Source of the DNA: an uncultured Bacilli bacterium
GTDB lineage: Bacteria > Bacillota_I > Bacilli_A > RF39 > UBA660
Direction: 5' to 3'
Length of the DNA stretch: 11,893 bases
Assembly (NCBI GenBank): GCA_947632275.1
Contig: CANROR010000031.1
Coordinates: forward strand, 1 to 11,893
Shown: one piece after another, positions 1-6,850 of the stretch
Layout: every line of letters starts with the position of its first letter
How positions within the stretch are numbered: the stretch's first letter is position 1
The notes under the pieces: model-generated
The model's database searches: none
What the model was told of the DNA's origin: nothing
Seen by the model: the letters and a program-made list of their open reading frames with translations, nothing else
Made by a program: the position numbers and the translations under genes

Positions 1-37
1 TTTTTATTTTCTTTTTTTCTTCTTTTTTTCACTTAAA

Positions 38-65
38 AAGGAGTGATTTTTATTTTTCACTCCTT
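38..65 (-). terminator. Intrinsic terminator after the typA-MscS operon
   Basis: A perfect 9-bp inverted repeat (AAGGAGTGA at 38-46 with TCACTCCTT at 57-65) has a 10-nt AT-only loop. Read on the minus strand it is followed by a run of five T (TTTTTAAG). It lies 12 nt beyond the stop codon of the channel gene, so it most likely ends the typA-channel transcript. Positions 1-30 are an almost pure pyrimidine stretch with no other visible signal. Confidence 0.85.
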
Positions 66-77
66 AATACTGAGTAA

Positions 78-884
78 TTATTTTTTACTTTTAATTTCAA
101 AATAATTACTTGGAACCTTAATTTTCTTAGCATCATATTCTTCTTTTAAGTATTTCATAAATTCCCGATTGACACCAAATTCTGATTCAGCACTACATTC
201 AATCATAATTTTATATAAATATTTATTAGCATCAATTGATTCAATCCCTAAAAGATTAATATCATTTTTAACATTTTTGTTATTTCTTAATTTTTGATTA
301 ACATTTTGCATTATTTCTTCAATTTCTTTTAAAGATACATCTTTGGAAATCGGTAATTCTAAATAAAGATTAGTATTCGTCATACTATGATTTATCACGG
401 AAGTTACTAAACTATTATTGATAATCATAACTTCACCACTATAAGATTTAATTTTCGTGGTTTGTAAACCTAATTCAATTACTTCGCCGCGAAAACCATT
501 AATGGTAACCACATCACCTTGCATATAATGATTATCAAAAATAATCGCAATTCCCGACAAAAGATTTTTAATTGTATCCTGAAAGGCTAAACCAAAAATG
601 GCGCCGGCGATTCCTAATGAAGCAATAATACTTGTTGTTTTAATCCCATAAATATTCAGAATTGCTAAAAACGTAATAACAGCCACAATATATTTTAAAA
701 TGCTTTTTACTAAATTAATAACAGTTCTTTCTCTTTTAATTTGTAAAGCATTTTTCCGCCCTTCATTTCTTTCAAAATGTAAAATTTGGTGCGCAATTTT
801 ACTTAATATTTTATAAATAACATAAGCAATTATAATATAAATAATGGGTAAATAAATTAAAGAAAAATCAAAATCTTTAAACAT
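78..884 (-). CDS. MscS-family small-conductance mechanosensitive channel
   Basis: A 268-residue inner-membrane channel of the MscS family, whose members open under membrane tension and release solutes on hypo-osmotic shock. Three hydrophobic segments are visible (about 9-28, 56-78 and 83-114). The third carries the Gly/Ala-rich pore helix pattern (SLGIAGAIFGLAFQD) followed by the conserved N-LLSG-AI region. The beta domain follows at about 120-160 (QGDVVTINGFRGEV, then INNS), and a cytoplasmic alpha/beta tail completes it. Length fits the compact three-TM type; E. coli MscS has 286 residues. The ATG lies only 2 nt past the typA stop codon, and its GAGGAG Shine-Dalgarno sits inside the last typA codons, so the two genes are almost certainly co-transcribed and translationally coupled. 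Family assignment is secure; which paralogue it is cannot be told. Confidence 0.95.
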   Translation of the reverse strand: MFKDFDFSLIYLPIIYIIIAYVIYKILSKIAHQILHFERNEGRKNALQIKRERTVINLVKSILKYIVAVITFLAILNIYGIKTTSIIASLGIAGAIFGLAFQDTIKNLLSGIAIIFDNHYMQGDVVTINGFRGEVIELGLQTTKIKSYSGEVMIINNSLVTSVINHSMTNTNLYLELPISKDVSLKEIEEIMQNVNQKLRNNKNVKNDINLLGIESIDANKYLYKIMIECSAESEFGVNREFMKYLKEEYDAKKIKVPSNYFEIKSKK

Positions 885-886
885 TT

Positions 887-2698
887 TTATGCTCCTCTTC
901 CGGCCATTCTAAAGCGTTCTTTTGGATCTAAATATTTTTTCCGAAGTCTAATTTCCGTTGGGGTTATTTCAATATATTCATCAGCTTCAATAAATTCTAA
1001 TGCTTCTTCTAAAGTAAATTTTTTCGCTTTATTTAAAGCAATTGCTTCATCCGATGATTTACTCCGGGTATTAGTAAGTTCCTTGTTTTTACAAGGATTA
1101 ACATTTAAATCCCCTTCTTTATTACAAATACCAACAATTTCACCAATATAAACTGGCGTAGATGGATCGACAATCATTATACCCCGATTAGTTAAATTAT
1201 ATAAAGAATAACCAAAAGTTACCCCATTTTCCATCGAAACCATAACCCCATTCTTGCGCCCTTGGATTTCGCCCGCATAAGGTTTATAACTATCAAATGA
1301 ACGAATCATAATGCCTTCTCCTTTAGTTTCGTTAATGAAAGTACCACGATAGCCAATTAGACCGCGCGTTGGCACTAAATATTCTAATTTAGTATACCCA
1401 ACTTCCCCGGGTGCCATACTTTGCATATTCCCTTTTCTTTCATTTAAAGAATTAATAACGGTACCCGTGAATTCATCTGGCACATTAATAATAACTTTTT
1501 CAAAAGGTTCGCATTTAACGCCATCAATGGTTTTCGTAATTACTTCGGGTTTGGAAACGGAAAGTTCATAACCTTCTCGCCGCATATTTTCTAAAAGAAT
1601 TGATAAATGTAATTCTCCACGTCCACTTACTTTAAAGCCTTCTTCATTAGGCATCGCTTCCACTTTTAAACCAACATTGGTTTCTAATTCTTTTTCCAAA
1701 CGATCTTTTAAATGGCGACTAGTTAAAAATTTGCCACTTTCGCCCGCGAAAGGTGAATTATTAACTAAAAAGTTCATCGATAAAGTTGGTTCTTCAATAA
1801 TAATTTTTGGCAAAGGATCAATATGACCAACTTCACAAATCGTATCGCCAATCGAAACTTCACTACAACCGGCCACCGTAACAATATCACCATAATAAGC
1901 TTTAGCAACTTCGACTCTTTTAATACCTTGATTAACAAATAATTTCGTTACGCGAAAACTAGCCGTTTCGCCATTGTTTTTAGCTAAAGCCACCGTTTTT
2001 CCAACTTCAATAACCCCTTTATTAATCCGACCAATCCCCAGACGACCAATATAATCATCATAATCAAGTTGACTTATTTGCATTTGTAAGTGATCGGATT
2101 CACTACCTTTAAAAGGTTCAACACTATTTATAATAGTTTCAAATAAAGGGGTTAAGTCTTTCCCTTCATCATTCATATCATAAACCGCATATTCATCTCT
2201 CGCACTACCATAAAGAATCGGAAAATCTAATTGTTCATCGGTAGCTCCCAGTTCCATAAATAAATTAAAAGTCATATCGACAACTTCAATCGCTCTTTGA
2301 TCTTTTTTATCAATTTTATTAATAAAAAGAATCGGTTTTAAATTATTTTGTAAAGCTTCTTTTAATACAAATCTTGTTTGAGGCATCGGCCCTTCGGCGG
2401 AATCAACCAAAAGAATAACCGTATCGACAGTTTTAATAATCCGTTCAATTTCACTAGAAAAATCCGCGTGTCCCGGCGTATCAACAATATTTATTTTATA
2501 ATCTTTATACTTAATGGCACAGTTTTTGGCCGTAATAGTGATGCCTCTTTCTTTTTCGATATCCCCACTATCCATGACGCAATCTACTAATTCTTCATTT
2601 TCTCGAAAAACCCCACTTTGGCGAAGCAAGCCATCAACTAAAGTAGATTTGCCGGCATCAACATGGGCAACTACGGCAATATTTATTATTTTATCCAT
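887..2698 (-). CDS. typA: Ribosome-associated translational GTPase TypA/BipA
   Basis: A 603-residue translational GTPase. BipA binds the 70S ribosome and helps subunit assembly and growth under stress or cold. The GTPase domain (about 1-200) shows all G motifs: AHVDAGKST (11-19), RGITI (51-55), DTPGH (73-77, with the catalytic His77) and NKID (127-130). Domain II, an EF-G-III-like domain (SGRGELHLSILLENMRREG) and the BipA-specific C-terminal domain (KKLTNTRS-like and EYIEITPT-IRLRKK blocks) follow in order at normal length. One oddity is Ala15 in the P-loop, where BipA usually has His (HVDHGKTT); EF-G carries Ala there, so GTP binding should not suffer. The start is ATG at 2698 with AAAGGTGA just upstream. 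A good promoter lies at 2725-2753. It is the first gene of an operon with the MscS channel. Confidence 0.98.
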   Translation of the reverse strand: MDKIINIAVVAHVDAGKSTLVDGLLRQSGVFRENEELVDCVMDSGDIEKERGITITAKNCAIKYKDYKINIVDTPGHADFSSEIERIIKTVDTVILLVDSAEGPMPQTRFVLKEALQNNLKPILFINKIDKKDQRAIEVVDMTFNLFMELGATDEQLDFPILYGSARDEYAVYDMNDEGKDLTPLFETIINSVEPFKGSESDHLQMQISQLDYDDYIGRLGIGRINKGVIEVGKTVALAKNNGETASFRVTKLFVNQGIKRVEVAKAYYGDIVTVAGCSEVSIGDTICEVGHIDPLPKIIIEEPTLSMNFLVNNSPFAGESGKFLTSRHLKDRLEKELETNVGLKVEAMPNEEGFKVSGRGELHLSILLENMRREGYELSVSKPEVITKTIDGVKCEPFEKVIINVPDEFTGTVINSLNERKGNMQSMAPGEVGYTKLEYLVPTRGLIGYRGTFINETKGEGIMIRSFDSYKPYAGEIQGRKNGVMVSMENGVTFGYSLYNLTNRGIMIVDPSTPVYIGEIVGICNKEGDLNVNPCKNKELTNTRSKSSDEAIALNKAKKFTLEEALEFIEADEYIEITPTEIRLRKKYLDPKERFRMAGRGA

Positions 2699-2724
2699 TC
2701 AACTCACCTTTTTCCAACTTCTAG

Positions 2725-2753
2725 ATAATAATATAAAAAAGGCTTAAAGTCAA
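2725..2753 (-). promoter_or_regulatory. Sigma-A-type promoter of typA
   Basis: On the minus strand, TTGACT (2753-2748) is followed by exactly 17 nt and TATTAT (2730-2725). This is a near-consensus vegetative promoter. The predicted transcript starts about 20 nt upstream of the typA ATG and includes the AAAGGTGA ribosome-binding site. It makes typA independent of the gene at 2775-3545. Confidence 0.8.
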
Positions 2754-2774
2754 GCAAAATAATAAATATTAATT

Positions 2775-3545
2775 TTATTTACTTTCACTAATAAGTTCAC
2801 TTAAATAAACAATTTTTAAATCTTTAAATTGGATGTCTTTAACTAACATTTTTAAATTATCTAAGTTAGTTCCTTTTTTAACTAAGAAAATATCCCCACT
2901 ACTTAAATTATTTTTAATATTTAAAAATGTCGTATTATTTAAAATACTTGGTTCAATTAAATATTTGGCTTTGTCTTTACAAATATCTATTATATTATCA
3001 TTAATAAGACATAAATTTTTATTTAAAGAAGCATTATTAAGTAAACTTTCAATCTTATCATAATTTTTAAAATCATTATTGATAGCCTCAAAATCTTCTT
3101 TAGTACTATAATCTTCTAAAGTTACTAAAATATTAGCTTTTAGCTTATTTTCTTTAAAAAAATTTTTTAAAGTATTGTCATTTTCCATAATAAACGCTAC
3201 TTCATTTTTGGCTCCATTCCCCTTTTTTATTATTTTATCTTTATTATTTTCTAAACTGATGGTAGGCATTGTTTCTTTAAAAACTAAATAATATTCATTA
3301 AAAGCTTCTAAATTTTTCATATTATAATAACTATCTTTTACGGCGACTTCACTCCCATTTAAGCCAGGAATAATATAATTATCCTCAATGATAGCACTAA
3401 CTGCTTGTTCTTCATAGCTTGCTTTATTATCATTGATTTTTTGATATAAACTATTTTTTTCTAAAACAAAGTTAGCAATTTTATCCGTATAATAAAAAGA
3501 AAATAACATAATGGCACAGATTCCTAAATATTTAAAGAATTTCAT
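2775..3545 (-). CDS. Membrane-anchored, probably inactive polysaccharide-deacetylase-like protein
   Basis: A 256-residue protein with an N-terminal hydrophobic anchor (about 5-19), so the rest is probably extracellular. A middle section carries PGLNGSEV and SYYNMKNLEAFNE. Residues 109-252 align by eye with the NodB polysaccharide-deacetylase fold: NEVAFIMEND replaces the usual VALTFDDG strand, LKANILVTL replaces the KATFFV strand, GDIFLVKKG replaces GDIILLHDG, and IVYLSELI matches the usual C-terminal strand. The metal-binding Asp and His residues are absent, and the whole protein has no histidine, so zinc-dependent deacetylation is very unlikely. It may be a structural or peptidoglycan-binding pseudoenzyme. 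The ATG at 3545 has AGGTGA about 10 nt upstream and a TATAAT -10 box at 3572-3567. It lies upstream of typA and diverges from the next gene. The fold call is inference; the open reading frame itself is solid. Confidence 0.8.
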   Translation of the reverse strand: MKFFKYLGICAIMLFSFYYTDKIANFVLEKNSLYQKINDNKASYEEQAVSAIIEDNYIIPGLNGSEVAVKDSYYNMKNLEAFNEYYLVFKETMPTISLENNKDKIIKKGNGAKNEVAFIMENDNTLKNFFKENKLKANILVTLEDYSTKEDFEAINNDFKNYDKIESLLNNASLNKNLCLINDNIIDICKDKAKYLIEPSILNNTTFLNIKNNLSSGDIFLVKKGTNLDNLKMLVKDIQFKDLKIVYLSELISESK

Positions 3546-3583
3546 GTTTTTTACTTCACCTAAAAAATTATATGAATTAAAAC

Positions 3584-3612
3584 TTGCTATTTTTCCTTTT
3601 TTTCATTATTAT
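3584..3612 (+). promoter_or_regulatory. Promoter of the helical-protein gene at 3640
   Basis: TTGCTA (3584-3589), a 17-nt spacer and TATTAT (3607-3612) form a good vegetative promoter. Transcription would begin near 3619, giving a leader of about 20 nt to the GTG at 3640. That leader would be only about 6 nt for the alternative TTG at 3625, which supports the GTG start. Confidence 0.7.
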
Positions 3613-3639
3613 ATTACCTAAAAGTTGGAAGTGATATAT

Positions 3640-4569
3640 GTGGACTTAGTTTTAAATCCCCAAATAGATGAAGAATTAAAAAATTTATTAGGAACTGCGG
3701 CTGTATTAAGTAAAGATAATACTGTCCTAAACAATAACCACGTAGATGATAACTTAATTGCTTCCCTAACACCAATGCTAACTAATAATTATGTTTTAAA
3801 TTTTATCAAAACAAGAAATTTATTACACATTATTTTATATAATTATAATTATGCAACCGTAGTTGATGATTATATTTTGGAAGAACTAAATTTTCTTCCT
3901 ACAGTCGAAAATTCTGAAATAAATAATTTATTAAAAGCAATAACTAATAATAATGATTTAATTTATTGTTTAATTCGCCAATATTACAATATTATCTTAA
4001 ATGATGGTTTATTAGAAATGCTCGATAATAATGCCGAAATATACAACAACATTTCTTGGCTTAATAACTGGTATCAATTAATTAATTTCGACATGGAATT
4101 AATCACCACGAAATTACGGCACTTAATGTTTGAATTGCGCGACTACTGCGATTATACCGAAACTACCCTTAAAGATGAAATATTTTTAAAATTTTTATAC
4201 GAAAACAAAAATTATTTTAATCTTATAAATACTTATTTTAATTCTTTAACGGAATATAAATCATATAGATTTTTACTATGTCAAATGCTATATTTAGATA
4301 GTTATTATTATCTTAAATGTGAAAAAAGTAAAAGAAATCTTTCTATAATCGAAGATTATCAACTTACCTATTTAGATGAACATATAAAAAGAACCGATAT
4401 AAATCGGTTACCTTTTGGCAAATTTACCACTTTAAAATTACTTGACTATTTCTTTTTAGTTAATGAAAATCGGCAAGCTTTTAATGAAGAAAATACTAAA
4501 GAATATCAAAATATGCAAACTTTAATCAAGAAAAAAGCTAGCAAAGCTCTTTTATTCGAATATTGCTAG
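3640..4569 (+). CDS. Unrecognised all-helical Asn/Leu/Tyr-rich protein
   Basis: A 309-residue protein that I do not recognise. It has only three glycines and four prolines, is rich in Leu, Asn, Tyr and Ile, and shows no signal peptide, membrane segment or known motif. The pattern suggests a bundle of amphipathic helices and a cytoplasmic location. The longer frame opens at TTG 3625, but I prefer GTG at 3640: GGAAGTGAT (3627-3635) is then placed as a normal Shine-Dalgarno, and the promoter at 3584-3612 leaves room for it. The ATG at 3638 is out of frame and stops at once. The gene runs divergently from the deacetylase-like gene and convergently into the XRE repressor gene, sharing the stop-codon bases. 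Its neighbours give no clear functional hint. Composition and promoter style match the surrounding genes, so there is no sign of recent transfer. Confidence 0.8.
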   Translation: MDLVLNPQIDEELKNLLGTAAVLSKDNTVLNNNHVDDNLIASLTPMLTNNYVLNFIKTRNLLHIILYNYNYATVVDDYILEELNFLPTVENSEINNLLKAITNNNDLIYCLIRQYYNIILNDGLLEMLDNNAEIYNNISWLNNWYQLINFDMELITTKLRHLMFELRDYCDYTETTLKDEIFLKFLYENKNYFNLINTYFNSLTEYKSYRFLLCQMLYLDSYYYLKCEKSKRNLSIIEDYQLTYLDEHIKRTDINRLPFGKFTTLKLLDYFFLVNENRQAFNEENTKEYQNMQTLIKKKASKALLFEYC

Positions 4570-4922
4570 TCTAGTTTTTGTTTAATTAAATCGGCTCCTC
4601 TTTTCGGATCTTCAAACAGAATTTCATATACTAATTTATCTTTCCGCATGATTTCAATAAATTTTACTTCTTCTTTAGTCATGGTGCGATATCTGGGATT
4701 TTCTAACACATCCGTTTTAATTATTTTATCTGTTCCTAAAAGATAATCGGCCGATACCCCTAAAGCCATAATTATTTCAATTATATTATCAATGGTCGGA
4801 TTACGCGTTTCTTTTTCGTAACTACAAATTGTGGATTTCTTAACGCCGATTAATTCTCCTAGTTGACTTTGCGTAAGGCCCATTTTCTTCCGAGCTTCTT
4901 TTAATCTTTTTCCTATTATCAT
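4566..4922 (-). CDS. XRE-family (Cro/C1-type) transcriptional regulator
   Basis: A 118-residue DNA-binding repressor. Residues 6-63 are a classic HTH_3 domain (RLKEARKKMGLTQSQLGELIG, then KKSTICSYEKETRNPT and the LGVSADYLLG end). The C-terminal 50 residues are a short charged extension with no metal site or peptidase motif visible. The ATG at 4922 has GAAGTGAT 5 nt upstream. A perfect palindrome, ACTAAATTTAGT, overlaps the -10 box, and a third half-site covers the start codon, so the protein probably represses its own gene. It lies downstream of ssb on the same strand and meets the helical-protein gene tail to tail. Its targets are unknown. Such regulators occur in phages and plasmids but also widely on chromosomes, and no other phage gene is visible here. 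Confidence 0.93.
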   Translation of the reverse strand: MIIGKRLKEARKKMGLTQSQLGELIGVKKSTICSYEKETRNPTIDNIIEIIMALGVSADYLLGTDKIIKTDVLENPRYRTMTKEEVKFIEIMRKDKLVYEILFEDPKRGADLIKQKLD

Positions 4923-4950
4923 ACTAAATCACTTCACTAAATTTAGTATA
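4921..4950 (-). promoter_or_regulatory. XRE promoter with overlapping candidate operator (three ACTAAAT half-sites)
   Basis: On the minus strand a TATACT -10 box lies at 4950-4945; no convincing -35 box is seen. The perfect 12-bp palindrome ACTAAATTTAGT occupies 4936-4947 and covers part of the -10 box and the likely transcription start. A further copy, ATACTAAAT (4921-4929), repeats one arm and spans the start codon. Half-sites overlapping promoter and start codon are typical of autorepressor operators. Binding by the adjacent XRE protein is inferred. Confidence 0.55.
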
Positions 4951-4994
4951 GCCAAATATTACTTTTTATTGCGTGATGTTCACCATTGGTAAAT

Positions 4995-5348
4995 TTATTC
5001 GACATTTTTAACTTCAGTAACGTCTTTTTTATGATTCGTAGATAAAAAGGTCACACGTTCGGCAATTACTTCGGTAACATATTTAGTATTGTTATCTTTA
5101 TCATCATATTTATGATTTTGTAAACGACCTTTAATACCTAAAATATCGCCGGTATGGCAATATTCACTCGTATTCGCGGCCACACCATTCCAAAGGACAC
5201 ACCGAATAAAATCCGTTTCATAAGTTCCATCAGCACTTTTAAAAGCCCGAGGAACTGCCAAATTTATATAAGTATATTTTTTGCCATTTTCCGTTTCCGT
5301 CACCGTCGGATTTTCGACTAAACGGCCGACTAAAACAACTTGATTCAC
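4995..5348 (-). CDS. ssb: Short single-stranded DNA-binding protein without acidic tail
   Basis: A 117-residue SSB. The OB fold fills residues 1-105 with the family signatures MNQVVLVGRL, NLAVPRAF, TDFIRCVLWNG, GRLQNHKYDD and YVTEVIAERVTFL. SSB binds single-stranded DNA during replication, repair and recombination. Housekeeping bacterial SSBs usually have a flexible linker and an acidic tip (DDDIPF-like) that recruits partner proteins. Here the protein ends VTEVKNVE soon after the fold, and reading past the stop gives no such tip. It may therefore be a second, accessory SSB. The start is GTG at 5348, fixed by an excellent AAAGGAGG 8 nt upstream. A candidate promoter (TTGAAT, 17 nt, TGTTAAGGT) lies at 5372-5400. 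It is upstream of the XRE gene on the same strand, with 72 nt between them. Confidence 0.92.
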   Translation of the reverse strand: MNQVVLVGRLVENPTVTETENGKKYTYINLAVPRAFKSADGTYETDFIRCVLWNGVAANTSEYCHTGDILGIKGRLQNHKYDDKDNNTKYVTEVIAERVTFLSTNHKKDVTEVKNVE

Positions 5349-5371
5349 AATCTTTTCCTCCTTTCAAAAAT

Positions 5372-5420
5372 ACCTTAACAAATTAAAATTAACTATTCAA
5401 ATTACCGATTTTATAAAATC
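5372..5420 (-). promoter_or_regulatory. Candidate ssb promoter with upstream palindrome
   Basis: On the minus strand TTGAAT (5400-5395), 17 nt, and an extended -10 TGTTAAGGT (hexamer 5377-5372) precede ssb. Directly upstream of the -35 box is a perfect 14-bp palindrome, GATTTTATAAAATC (5407-5420), which could bind a regulator or simply be an AT-rich upstream element. The -10 box is weak, so confidence is moderate. Confidence 0.4.
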
Positions 5421-5456
5421 TGTAAGGATTTTAGGCCATTTTTCCCAAAATTATCT

Positions 5457-5492
5457 ACAAAAAACATAGCATTTATTAAAAAACACTATGTT
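5457..5492 (-). terminator. Intrinsic terminator of sufB, built over its stop codon
   Basis: The arms are 5463-5474 and 5481-5492 with a 6-nt loop, forming a 12-bp stem. Its two exceptions are G-U pairs when read on the minus strand. On the minus strand the hairpin is followed by six T. The stem starts within the TAA stop codon (5493-5491). It separates sufB from ssb. Confidence 0.85.
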
Positions 5493-6756
5493 ATTCCTTA
5501 AGTAGTCGATTTAATTCGACAGCATATTCCATCGGCAAGCTTTTTTTAAAGTCGGAAATGAAACCTAAAATTAATAATTCTTTAGCTTTTTCTTCACTTA
5601 AACCTTGACTCATTAAATAAAATAATTTTTCCCCACTTACTTTAGAAACGACGGCTTCATGCTCAATAGTACTGCTATCATTATGAACAATATTTTTAGG
5701 ATAAGTATTACTAGCTGATTGTTCATCTAAAATAATCGTATCACATTTAACCGTGGCATGACTATTTGTTGCTGCCTTGCCAATCAAAACAGTACCGTGA
5801 TAATTACTTAAACCACCTTCCAAAGCAATGGATTTACTTAAAATATTACTTTTGGTATTTTTCCCTAAATGGATCATTTTCGCCCCAGCATCTAATCTTT
5901 GCCCCGTTTTCGCATAAGCAATACTAATGGAATTGCCGGTGGCATTATCACCTTTTAAAATGCAAGAAGGATATTTCATCGTAAGACCGCTACCAATATT
6001 GCCATCAACCCATTCCATTTGGCCATTTTCTTCGACAATGGCTCTTTTGGTAACTAAATTATAAACACTCGTAGACCAGTTTTGAATCGTTGAATAACGA
6101 CATTTCGCATTTTTCCCCACGAATATTTCAACTACCCCCGCATGTAAAGATAAATTATTATTGACCCGCGCCGTACAACCTTCAATATATTCGAGTTCGG
6201 CGCCTTCATCAACAATAATAATCGTTCTTTCAAATTGGCCTAAGGCATCCGTATCAATGCGAAAATAACTTTGCAACGGCCGATCTAGCTTGGTATAAGG
6301 CGGAATATATATGAAACTGCCTCCACTCCAAACGGCGCCATTTAAAGCCGTATATTTATTTTCCGTATATTTAACTAAAGTATTAAAATATTTTTGAAAT
6401 AATTCCGGATATTTTTGTAAAGCTTCATCGGTTTTTTGTTTGTGATAAATTACTTCGCTTTCGTATTGATTAGTAACGCCATCTAAATATTTATCTTCGG
6501 CCTTAATAACCCCCAAATTACAAAAAGTATCGCGAATATTATTATTAACTTTATTCCAATCATCCGTTAGTTCATTGTCGCGATCTTTATAATATAAAAT
6601 TTTAGCAAAATCTAAATCAATATGAGGACCAAAATTAGGTTGCCCTAACTTTTGAAATTCCCGAAAAGAAGTAAGCCGAAAATCTTTCATCCAAGTAGGT
6701 TCTTTTTTCTTTTCGGATAATTCGATAATAAATTCTTCGTCCAATAACTTTTTCAT
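5491..6756 (-). CDS. sufB: Fe-S cluster assembly scaffold protein SufB
   Basis: SufB is the scaffold subunit of the SufBCD complex, on which Fe-S clusters are built in the cytoplasm. The family core is clear: WSGGSFIYIPP, LEYIEGCTA with the conserved Cys (194), YSTIQNWS and NLVTKRA, a beta-helix core, then HGTVLIG, CDTIILDEQSASNTYP, EHEA and LPMEYAVELNRLL. As in Bacillus SufB, a Ser replaces the late E. coli Cys. It ends a few residues earlier than B. subtilis SufB (465 aa). I choose ATG at 6756 (421 aa): GTGAT lies 4 nt upstream. The GTG at 6765, 3 codons earlier, has no ribosome-binding site and would fall at the predicted transcription start. No sufC, sufD, sufS or sufU is adjacent: a divergent promoter lies upstream and a terminator downstream, so sufB is transcribed alone. 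Confidence 0.96.
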   Translation of the reverse strand: MKKLLDEEFIIELSEKKKEPTWMKDFRLTSFREFQKLGQPNFGPHIDLDFAKILYYKDRDNELTDDWNKVNNNIRDTFCNLGVIKAEDKYLDGVTNQYESEVIYHKQKTDEALQKYPELFQKYFNTLVKYTENKYTALNGAVWSGGSFIYIPPYTKLDRPLQSYFRIDTDALGQFERTIIIVDEGAELEYIEGCTARVNNNLSLHAGVVEIFVGKNAKCRYSTIQNWSTSVYNLVTKRAIVEENGQMEWVDGNIGSGLTMKYPSCILKGDNATGNSISIAYAKTGQRLDAGAKMIHLGKNTKSNILSKSIALEGGLSNYHGTVLIGKAATNSHATVKCDTIILDEQSASNTYPKNIVHNDSSTIEHEAVVSKVSGEKLFYLMSQGLSEEKAKELLILGFISDFKKSLPMEYAVELNRLLKE

Positions 6757-6772
6757 TTCAATCACTATTCAT

Positions 6773-6801
6773 ATCTTACACTAAAATATTCAGAAAAACA
6801 A
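6773..6801 (-). promoter_or_regulatory. Promoter of sufB
   Basis: On the minus strand TTGTTT (6801-6796), 17 nt and TAAGAT (6778-6773) precede sufB. Transcription would start near 6766, leaving a leader of about 10 nt to the ATG at 6756. The -35 box directly abuts the -35 box of the divergent promoter. Confidence 0.6.
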
Positions 6802-6830
6802 TTGTATTTTCATTTTAATAATGCTAAAAT
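6802..6830 (+). promoter_or_regulatory. Promoter of the tail-anchored protein gene
   Basis: TTGTAT (6802-6807), 17 nt and TAAAAT (6825-6830), extended by TGC directly before the -10 box, form a strong candidate promoter. The AGGAGTGA ribosome-binding site follows at 6840-6847. Confidence 0.75.
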
Positions 6831-6850
6831 TACTATAATAGGAGTGACAT

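Noticed and set aside
1..30. Pyrimidine-rich tract at the left edge as a functional element
   Set aside because: It is a simple low-complexity run after a terminator; the neighbouring gene is outside the window, so nothing can be tested.
2378..2747. Plus-strand open frames inside and just past typA (70 and 77 codons)
   Set aside because: They are antisense shadows of the conserved typA coding sequence, without ribosome-binding sites or recognisable protein features.
2758..2776. Terminator after the deacetylase-like gene
   Set aside because: The only inverted repeat (AATAAA with TTTATT) is six A-T pairs without a proper T run, too weak to call.
4973..4990. Small inverted repeats (GTGA/TCAC and ACCA/TGGT) between ssb and the XRE gene
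   Set aside because: The arms are only four bases and no T run follows; they are too short to call an operator or terminator.
4566..5348. Prophage fragment (XRE repressor plus ssb)
   Set aside because: No integrase, structural, lysis or other phage gene is nearby, and flanking genes and base composition look chromosomal.
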